From NCBI GenBank assembly GCA_005792865.1, contig SXQR01000257.1, forward strand, positions 1 through 12,458: DNA of 12,458 nucleotides. The letters are read 5' to 3'. The translations under genes and the position numbers were made by a program. Source of the DNA: Flavobacterium sp. (GTDB taxonomy: Bacteria > Bacteroidota > Bacteroidia > Flavobacteriales > Flavobacteriaceae). Under the pieces are notes generated by a model. It saw only the letters and a list, made by a program, of their open reading frames with translations. It made no database searches and was not told where the DNA came from. Shown one piece after another: positions 7,836 to 12,458 of this stretch. How positions within the stretch are numbered: position 1 is the first letter of the stretch; each line of letters starts with the position of its first letter.

Positions 7836-7948
7836 GCAAAGACAAGGGGTGGTTCCCGTGTTTTTGAAAGTAAATTTTTCATAATTTATAGTTTTTTTTG
7901 GTTGGTTAATAGCATAAAAACCCGGTCATCGTTTGACTGGGTTTTTTT
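7836..7948 (+). ncRNA. Candidate small RNA, about 110 nt, between a -7 box and an intrinsic terminator
   Basis: Between the TATATTTG box and the terminator there is no open frame with a credible start, but there are local hairpins: ACA-a-GGG (7842-7848) with CCC-g-TGT (7855-7861), loop GTGGTT; TAAATT (7871-7876) with AATTTA (7883-7888); and the terminator itself. Length and layout suit a free-standing small RNA. A 6S-like RNA of the flavobacterial type is one thing to test, but I cannot match it to a family from memory. The alternative is an untranslated leader that attenuates the DUF3108 operon. Support is positional and structural only. Confidence 0.33.
7916..7948 (+). terminator. Intrinsic terminator before the DUF3108 gene
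   Basis: ACCCGGTCA (7920-7928) pairs with TGACTGGGT (7934-7942), nine pairs with one G-T wobble, around a five-base loop TCGTT. It is followed by seven T (7942-7948) and preceded by five A (7916-7920), so it could work in both directions. It lies 58 bases upstream of the DUF3108 start, where it would end the candidate small RNA or any read-through from hppD. Confidence 0.85.
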
Positions 7949-7963
7949 GTTTTGGTACTTTTG
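7932..7963 (+). promoter_or_regulatory. Promoter of the DUF3108-kynA-M23 unit, overlapping the terminator
   Basis: TTTG at 7932-7935 and TACTTTTG at 7956-7963, 20 bases apart, match TTTG-N(19-21)-TAnnTTTG. The TTTG lies across the loop and 3' arm of the preceding terminator. Transcription would start near 7969, giving a leader of about 38 bases to the ATG at 8007. Confidence 0.7.
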
Positions 7964-8006
7964 GAACAGTAATTGTCCTGCGCGGCGCCGGAAAACAAAA
8001 ACAGCA

Positions 8007-8777
8007 ATGAGAAAATTCATAATAGCGCTTATTTTTCTGGTTACAGCGGGGTTCTCGAGTAAGCAGGAACGCGCATTCCAAGCCGGCGAATGGTTCAAGT
8101 TCAGGATTCATTACGGGGTCATCAATGCGGGGTATGCCACGCTGGAGATAAAGGATGCGGTAAAGAATGGGAAAAAGGTTTACCATGCCATCGGGAAAGG
8201 TTACACAACGGGCATGTCGCGGTTCTTTTTTAAGGTAGAGGACAATTACGAAAGCTACTTTGACAAGGAAACCGGAAATCCCTACCAGTTTGTCCGTAAG
8301 ATAAACGAAGGCGGTTATACCAAGAACCAGGAAGGTTTTGTCGATCAGGCGGGGCACAAGATCCTGCTCAAGGATTACAAGGACAAGAAGGAAAAGACAT
8401 TTTCGGTGCCGGCCAATACTCAGGATGTCATGTCGACGTTCTATTATCTGCGCAACCATCCCAACATTGACAAGATGAAGGTGGGCGAGGCAGTGACCGT
8501 GGACATGTTTTTTGACGACGAGCTCTTCAAGTTCAAGCTCAAGTTCATCGGCCGCGAGGATCTCAAGACCAAGTACGGGACGGTCCCGACGATGATGTTC
8601 AGGCCGCTTGTGCAATCAGGCCGCGTCTTCAAGGAAGAGGAGAGCCTTACGGTATGGATTTCAGACGACGACAACAAGCTTCCGGTCAGGATTAAGGCCA
8701 GCCTTGCGGTAGGGTCGATCAAGGCCGACCTGGATGGTTTTCGAGGACTGAAATATCCCTTCAAGGTTAAAAAATAA
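8007..8777 (+). CDS. DUF3108 domain-containing secreted protein
   Basis: A 256-residue protein of unknown function. The frame is open back to 7902, but that part runs through the promoter and terminator; the ATG at 8007 gives a proper signal peptide (MRKFIIALIFLVTAGFSS) and follows an A-rich stretch. The mature part starts QERAFQAGEWFKFRIHYGVINAGYATLEI, typical of DUF3108, and ends with ESLTVWISDDDNKLPVRIKA and IKADLDGFRGLKYPFKV. It is rich in Lys and in short beta-strand-like segments, with no membrane helix after the signal, so it is probably periplasmic or outer-membrane-associated. Family members are thought to have lipocalin-like or barrel-like folds; no activity is established. It is first of three tightly packed genes: kynA starts four bases after its stop. 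Confidence 0.85.
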   Translation: MRKFIIALIFLVTAGFSSKQERAFQAGEWFKFRIHYGVINAGYATLEIKDAVKNGKKVYHAIGKGYTTGMSRFFFKVEDNYESYFDKETGNPYQFVRKINEGGYTKNQEGFVDQAGHKILLKDYKDKKEKTFSVPANTQDVMSTFYYLRNHPNIDKMKVGEAVTVDMFFDDELFKFKLKFIGREDLKTKYGTVPTMMFRPLVQSGRVFKEEESLTVWISDDDNKLPVRIKASLAVGSIKADLDGFRGLKYPFKVKK

Positions 8778-8781
8778 ACAC

Positions 8782-9714
8782 ATGACCCAAACCAGTCAAA
8801 CGCAATCACTTCTCAAGGAATTAGACGATAAATTTTCGGCCATCGGGCAAAAGCTCGACACCCATCTCGAGGGGCTTTTATGGTCCAGGCCCATCACCTA
8901 TTGGGATTATATCCAGACCGATGCGCTGCTCAACCTCCAGACCCAGCGCACGTCGCTCCCGGATGAGATGGTCTTCATCATGTACCATCAGGTCAACGAA
9001 CTGCTGTTCAAGATGATCCTTTGGGAAGTGGACCAGATATCATCGGCCCAAAACATTCAGACGGCATTTTTTACGGAGCGACTTCATCGCATCAGCCGCT
9101 ATTTTGACATGCTGACGACCTCCTTTGACATCATGGGGGACGGCATGGAGGTGGAGCAGTACATGAAATTCCGCAACACCCTCACGCCTGCTTCCGGTTT
9201 CCAGAGTGCGCAGTACCGATTAATCGAGTTTGGGTCCACCGACCTGATCAACCTGATCGACCACCGCTTCCGCGAAACCATCGACCGCAATACGCCGTAC
9301 GAACATGCTTTTGAGCATCTTTATTGGCAAGCCGCGGGTAAGGACTACGCCACCGGCGAAAAATCTTATCTGATCAAGCAATTCGAGGCCAAATACAAGG
9401 CCCTCTTCCTGCGTAGGATGGAGGCATACAATACCACCAACATCTGGAAAAAATTCAGCCAGCTTCCCGAGGATGCAAAACAGGACAAGGGACTTGTTGA
9501 AGCCATGCGCCATTATGACCACACGGTGAATGTCAAATGGGTCATGGGGCATTTAAATGCCGCCCGGAAATACATCGAGAGCGGCCACGGCACCGGCGAG
9601 GCAACCGGCGGAAGCGACTGGAAGCGCTACATGCACCCCAAGTTCCAGCGCCGCATCTTTTTCCCCGAACTCTGGAGCGCCGACGAACTCAAAAATTGGG
9701 GAGAGGAAAAATAA
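8782..9714 (+). CDS. kynA: Tryptophan 2,3-dioxygenase
   Basis: A haem enzyme that opens the indole ring of L-tryptophan to N-formylkynurenine, the first step of the kynurenine pathway; cytoplasmic, usually a tetramer. The 310 residues show the family's landmarks: YWDYIQTDALLNLQ (40-53); DEMVFIMYHQVNELLFKM with active-site His69; QYMKFR with Tyr127 and Arg131, the substrate-carboxylate contacts; SGFQSAQYR (138-146); axial haem ligand His247 in HTVNVKWVMG; and ATGGSDW (274-280), equivalent to the GTGGS substrate loop. Residue roles come from comparison with the Xanthomonas enzyme. The start is four bases after the DUF3108 stop and the TAA overlaps the next ATG, so it sits mid-operon. No kynurenine formamidase, kynureninase or kynurenine monooxygenase is in the window. 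Confidence 0.95.
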   Translation: MTQTSQTQSLLKELDDKFSAIGQKLDTHLEGLLWSRPITYWDYIQTDALLNLQTQRTSLPDEMVFIMYHQVNELLFKMILWEVDQISSAQNIQTAFFTERLHRISRYFDMLTTSFDIMGDGMEVEQYMKFRNTLTPASGFQSAQYRLIEFGSTDLINLIDHRFRETIDRNTPYEHAFEHLYWQAAGKDYATGEKSYLIKQFEAKYKALFLRRMEAYNTTNIWKKFSQLPEDAKQDKGLVEAMRHYDHTVNVKWVMGHLNAARKYIESGHGTGEATGGSDWKRYMHPKFQRRIFFPELWSADELKNWGEEK

Positions 9715-10937
9715 TGACCCAAACCCGAATCATCCTTCTGCTTATATCGCTGTTGCTTTTCGCGTGCAAACCGGAATCGGAGCCCGTAGAAGAGCCCGTG
9801 GCGCCGCGCCCGGAAGGGAAGTTTGATTTTGGGTTCAGGCTGGACGATTTCAATGTGGTTCAGGATACGGTTGGCCCGGGGGATACCTTTGGCGGCATCC
9901 TCAACCGCCAGAATATCGATACGCTGCGGGTGTACGACATCGTTTCCAGGATTCGCGACACCTTTGACGTGCGCATCATCCGCAAGGGCAAACCCTTTAC
10001 GTTGCTCCGATCGCTTGACCGCGAAAAGAGGCTGCAGGCCTTCATCTACCAGCCTGACAGGCTTTCCTATTATGTCGTGGACCTGCGCGATTCGGTGACG
10101 GTCACCAGGAAAACCTATCCCGTGACCATCAAGCGGCGCACGGTTGCCGGCAGCCTTGACGGTTCGCTCGCCGAGGCACTGGCCAAGGAAAAGGTTGAAC
10201 CGGAACTCGCCACGCGCATTTCCAAGATTTATCAGTGGTCCATCGACTTCTTTAAGTTGCAGAAGGGCGACAAGTTTGGCGTCACCTTCACCGAAAGGTT
10301 CATCAACGACACGGTGTATGACGGCGTGGACAGCCTCCAGGCGGCTTTTTTTGAATACAAGGGCAAGATCATCTACGCCTTTCCGTTTGCGCAACAGCCC
10401 GGCGGAAAACTCGAATACTACGACGAGGACGGCAAACCGCTCAAGAATTTCTTCCTCAAGGCCCCGCTCAAGTTCAGTCGCATTTCCTCCCGATTTTCAC
10501 CACGGCGTTTCCATCCCGTGCAGGCGGTTTGGAAGGCCCACAAGGGCACCGATTACGCCGCACCCCACGGGACGCCCATCATGACCACCGCGGCGGGCGT
10601 TGTAGAACAAACCGGTTATACCGCCGGAAACGGAAACTTCGTCAAGGTCAAGCACAACAAAACCTACAGCACGCAATATCTCCACATGTCCAAGATCCTG
10701 GTCCGGCGCGGCCAACGCGTCAACCAGGGCCAGGTCATCGGCAAGGTGGGAAGTACGGGATTGGCCACCGGGCCGCACGTGTGCTATCGATTTTGGAAAA
10801 ACGGCGTCCAGGTTGATGCGCTTCGGCTCAAATTGCCCAATGCAGAACCCATGGACAAGCGACACCGCCCCCGTTTCGTAGCCCAGATGACACCGCTCAA
10901 ACGCGAACTGGATTCCATTGCGGGACTTCCGCTTTAA
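9714..10937 (+). CDS. M23-family peptidoglycan metallopeptidase-like lipoprotein
   Basis: A 407-residue protein whose ATG overlaps the kynA TAA by one base (TAATG), implying translational coupling. The frame is open upstream to 9537 inside kynA, but only the ATG at 9714 gives a lipoprotein signal, with LLLFAC and lipid-bearing Cys18. An acidic Pro/Glu linker follows, then a LysM/OapA-like region (about 45-130, VGPGDTFGGILNRQNID), a middle domain, and the M23 (LytM) domain (about 255-370). Zinc-site residues: His276 and Asp280 in HKGTDYAAP, His324 in YLHMS, His355 in GPHVC. The usual H-x-H second histidine, a zinc ligand, is Cys357 here. This fits an envelope peptidoglycan endopeptidase, or an amidase activator if the site is inactive. 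I recall GPHVC in related flavobacterial proteins, so it may be a family trait, but could not check. Confidence 0.9.
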   Translation: MTQTRIILLLISLLLFACKPESEPVEEPVAPRPEGKFDFGFRLDDFNVVQDTVGPGDTFGGILNRQNIDTLRVYDIVSRIRDTFDVRIIRKGKPFTLLRSLDREKRLQAFIYQPDRLSYYVVDLRDSVTVTRKTYPVTIKRRTVAGSLDGSLAEALAKEKVEPELATRISKIYQWSIDFFKLQKGDKFGVTFTERFINDTVYDGVDSLQAAFFEYKGKIIYAFPFAQQPGGKLEYYDEDGKPLKNFFLKAPLKFSRISSRFSPRRFHPVQAVWKAHKGTDYAAPHGTPIMTTAAGVVEQTGYTAGNGNFVKVKHNKTYSTQYLHMSKILVRRGQRVNQGQVIGKVGSTGLATGPHVCYRFWKNGVQVDALRLKLPNAEPMDKRHRPRFVAQMTPLKRELDSIAGLPL

Positions 10938-10954
10938 AATGACTTAATTGTTTT

Positions 10955-10993
10955 TGACTCATTCCTGAACCCCGACTAAGGGGCTTAAAGTCA
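10955..10993 (+). other. Stem-loop after the M23 gene, possible weak terminator
   Basis: TGACT (10955-10959) can pair with AGTCA (10989-10993), enclosing CCCC (10970-10973) paired with GGGG (10980-10983) around a six-base loop GACTAA. It begins 17 bases after the M23 stop. The following bases (CATTTCTTAATACT) contain only a short broken T run, so termination here would be weak or of another type. Confidence 0.35.
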
Positions 10994-11041
10994 CATTTCT
11001 TAATACTCTATCTGGTACCTTTTGGCTTCATAATGGGCTGA

Positions 11042-11280
11042 CCACGACAATTCCGGTTTTCCCGCAGCGGTGGAATGTGGTGGATGCGGAAATTGTGGGT
11101 GGCGGGTGGGGGAAAAAATATGACTGTTTTTCTGGCAGCTCTTGCCGGTGTTCCGCTGCAATCTGCCGGTGCGGGCCGGTTTCCAAAAACGGGATTTCAG
11201 GCTTCCTCCGGTCGCCCGCCTTCCCGTATTGTCAATACATCCCGCACCGGCAGGATTTTCACTTCACCCCGGGCTACATG
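11042..11280 (+). other. G+C-rich fold-back segment in the 381-base gap before pgi
   Basis: The gap 10938-11318 holds no convincing gene. Its central part is G+C-rich, unlike the A+T-rich gaps elsewhere. Visible pairings: CCAC-g-ACAATT-CCG (11042-11055) with CGG-a-AATTGT-gg-GTGG (11087-11102); GGCGGG (11101-11106) with CCCGCC (11215-11220); a perfect 13-base inverted repeat (11163-11175 and 11241-11253) enclosing ACGGGA/TCCCGT and AGGC/GCCT; and GTATT-GTC-AATAC (11226-11238). TGCCGGTG occurs twice (11143, 11164) and CCGGTTT(T)CC twice (11053, 11176). A G-rich run (11097-11112) could form a two-layer quadruplex. Short frames cross it (73 codons from 11075) but their composition is not protein-like. 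Candidates are a structured RNA, a pgi leader element, or a copy of a dispersed repeat. Confidence 0.5.
11163..11253 (+). repeat. 13-base perfect inverted repeat with 65-base spacer
   Basis: CTGCCGGTGCGGG (11163-11175) and CCCGCACCGGCAG (11241-11253) are exact reverse complements; with one bulged base the pairing extends to AAT/ATT outside. The spacer folds into nested shorter stems (ACGGGA 11189-11194 with TCCCGT 11222-11227; AGGC 11199-11202 with GCCT 11218-11221). A 13-base G+C-rich match at this spacing is unlikely by chance in a non-coding gap. Confidence 0.85.
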
Positions 11281-11293
11281 GGCAACATTTGCG

Positions 11294-11301
11294 TAAATTT
11301 G
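11294..11301 (+). promoter_or_regulatory. TAAATTTG (-7) box before pgi
   Basis: TAAATTTG matches the TAnnTTTG consensus and ends 17 bases before the pgi ATG. No TTTG is present 17-23 bases upstream, where the sequence is the G+C-rich end of the fold-back segment. The promoter may be weak or helped by an activator; the message leader would be only about 12 bases, A+T-rich. Confidence 0.4.
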
Positions 11302-11318
11302 AGTCTTAATTTTTTACC

Positions 11319-12458
11319 ATGCCACTATCCACGACAAATCCAACCGGCACACTGGCCTGGCAGGAACTCCGCCGCCATTTTGCCGACATGCAATATGCCT
11401 CGGTCAAAGAACTTTTTGCCACAGATTCCCAACGGGCCGAGCGTTTCAATATCAGGTCTGAGGATTTCCTTTTTGACTATTCCAAAAATTTCATCACCGA
11501 CCGCACGCGTGCCCTGCTGCTTGACCTGGCACGCGAAATGGAACTCGAAACGGCTATCAAGGCCTATTTTTCGGGGGAGGCGATCAACCGAACCGAAAAC
11601 CGCGCCGTCATGCACACCGCCCTGCGCGCCCCGTCGGGTCCGGTCACGATCAATGGCGTGGACGTATATCCGGAGATCCAGTCGGTCAAGGAAAAGATGC
11701 GCGCTTTCTGCCATGAGGTAATCAACGGCGGACGCAAGGGCTTTACGGGAAAACTGTTTACTGATGTCGTCAACATCGGCATCGGTGGCTCAGACCTTGG
11801 CCCTGCCATGGCGGTCGAGGCGCTTGCGTTTTACCGGAACCACCTTCGCGTGCATTTCGTTTCCAACGTGGACGGCGACCACGTGCACCAAACATTGAAG
11901 GACCTTGATCCTGAAACGACACTTTTTGTCATCGTATCCAAAACTTTTACGACCCAAGAGACGCTTTCAAACTCAGAGACGGCTCGTGACTGGTTCCTCA
12001 AATCGGCACACAATGGTGATATCGCGAGCCATTTTGTTGCGGTTTCCACCAACATTGAAAGGGTGACACAATTTGGCATCGACTCCCGCAACATTTTTCC
12101 CATGTGGGACTGGGTCGGCGGCAGGTTTTCGCTTTGGAGCGCCGTGGGGCTGTCCATTGCACTTGCCACGGGTTACGACAATTTTGAGAAATTGCTCCAG
12201 GGCGCGCACCGGATGGACAACCATTTCAGGAACACTGCGTTCGAGGAGAATATTCCGGTCATGGCAGCGCTTTTGACCATTTGGTACAACAATTTTTATG
12301 GTGCGCAGAGTGAGGCGGTCATCCCGTATTCCCAATACCTGCACAAGTTGGCCCCATACCTTCAGCAAGGCATCATGGAAAGCAACGGCAAGAGCATCGG
12401 GCGTGATGGCAATCCAGTCAATTATGAAACGGGAACGGTCATCTGGGGCGAGCCCGGA
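11319..12458 (+). CDS. pgi: Glucose-6-phosphate isomerase (3' end outside window)
   Basis: Interconverts glucose 6-phosphate and fructose 6-phosphate in glycolysis and gluconeogenesis; cytoplasmic. The frame opens with the ATG at 11319 ([17 protein letters not shown]) and runs without a stop to the last base, 380 of roughly 545 codons. Two sugar isomerase (SIS) domains are visible: the phosphate-binding [11 protein letters not shown] (152-162) and the family signature [10 protein letters not shown] (206-215), then VGGRFSLWS with Arg269 and IMESNGKS with catalytic Glu354. The second signature and the catalytic His and Lys near the C-terminus lie beyond the window. There is no Shine-Dalgarno; TTAATTTTTTACC precedes the start, as is usual in flavobacteria. 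A 214-codon frame from 11077 overlaps its first 400 bases in another phase and is discounted. It is preceded by the fold-back segment, not by a gene, so it begins its own transcription unit. Confidence 0.96.
   Translation, partial: MPLSTTNPTGTLAWQELRRHFADMQYASVKELFATDSQRAERFNIRSEDFLFDYSKNFITDRTRALLLDLAREMELETAIKAYFSGEAINRTENRAVMHTALRAPSGPVTINGVDVYPEIQSVKEKMRAFCHEVINGGRKGFTGKLFTDVVNIGIGGSDLGPAMAVEALAFYRNHLRVHFVSNVDGDHVHQTLKDLDPETTLFVIVSKTFTTQETLSNSETARDWFLKSAHNGDIASHFVAVSTNIERVTQFGIDSRNIFPMWDWVGGRFSLWSAVGLSIALATGYDNFEKLLQGAHRMDNHFRNTAFEENIPVMAALLTIWYNNFYGAQSEAVIPYSQYLHKLAPYLQQGIMESNGKSIGRDGNPVNYETGTVIWGEPG

Noticed and set aside
7846..7861. GGTTCCC in the 7.8 kb gap as part of a tRNA T-arm
   Set aside because: No acceptor, D or anticodon arms can be drawn around it.
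7902..8006. Upstream extension of the DUF3108 protein to a TTG at 7902
   Set aside because: It would translate through the terminator and promoter and would bury the signal peptide 35 residues in.
9537..9713. Upstream extension of the M23 protein into kynA
   Set aside because: It overlaps the kynA C-terminus in another phase; the lipoprotein signal begins at the ATG at 9714.
11016..11024. TACCTTTTG as a promoter for a transcript through the structured segment
   Set aside because: It has three, not two, bases between TA and TTTG, and no TTTG lies at the right distance upstream.
11075..11296. 73-codon frame in the structured segment as a protein gene
   Set aside because: No start signal, odd composition, and the DNA is better explained by its base-pairing; kept only as a clue for a possible repeated element.
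11077..11721. 214-codon frame overlapping the start of pgi
   Set aside because: Past 11319 it is out of phase with the unmistakable pgi frame; upstream it crosses the inverted repeats and shows no domain.

Overview
The window is a 12.5 kb stretch of chromosome from a member of the Bacteroidota, most likely a flavobacterium. Three things point there: the protein sequences (flavobacterial-type HppD, HmgA and tryptophan dioxygenase), promoters of the Bacteroidota form TTTG-N(18-20)-TAnnTTTG, and A-rich translation starts without clear Shine-Dalgarno sites. By eye the coding DNA is a little over half G+C, high for that group, while several gaps are very A+T-rich. All convincing genes are on the + strand; minus-strand reading frames are shadows.

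Layout. (1) 1-3396: the 3' two thirds of uvrC, then three bases later a secreted patatin-like phospholipase fused to a POTRA/Omp85-type barrel. (2) 3404-5160: a well-formed promoter, an amino acid permease of the cationic amino acid transporter type, and a strong intrinsic terminator. The permease frame is interrupted by one TGA exactly where a conserved glycine is expected, so it is annotated as a pseudogene. (3) 5327-7719: hmgA and hppD, the homogentisate and 4-hydroxyphenylpyruvate dioxygenases of tyrosine/phenylalanine breakdown. (4) 7720-8006: a gene-free stretch with an inverted repeat, a promoter-like box, a possible ~110-nt small RNA ending in an intrinsic terminator, and a second promoter built into that terminator. 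(5) 8007-10937: a tight three-gene unit of a DUF3108 secreted protein, tryptophan 2,3-dioxygenase and an M23-family lipoprotein. (6) 10938-11318: a 381-base gap with an unusually G+C-rich, fold-back segment. (7) 11319 to the end: the N-terminal 380 codons of glucose-6-phosphate isomerase.

Taken together, the middle of the window is a region for aromatic amino acid breakdown: three ring-cleaving or ring-hydroxylating dioxygenases (Hmg, Hpp, Trp) lie within 4.4 kb beside an amino acid permease. The tryptophan enzyme is co-transcribed with two envelope proteins rather than with other kynurenine-pathway genes. The most noteworthy observations are the TGA in the permease, the two unexplained intergenic structures (7726-7963 and 11042-11280), and the changed zinc-site residue in the M23 protein. 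No CRISPR array, transposase, integrase, tRNA or rRNA was seen.
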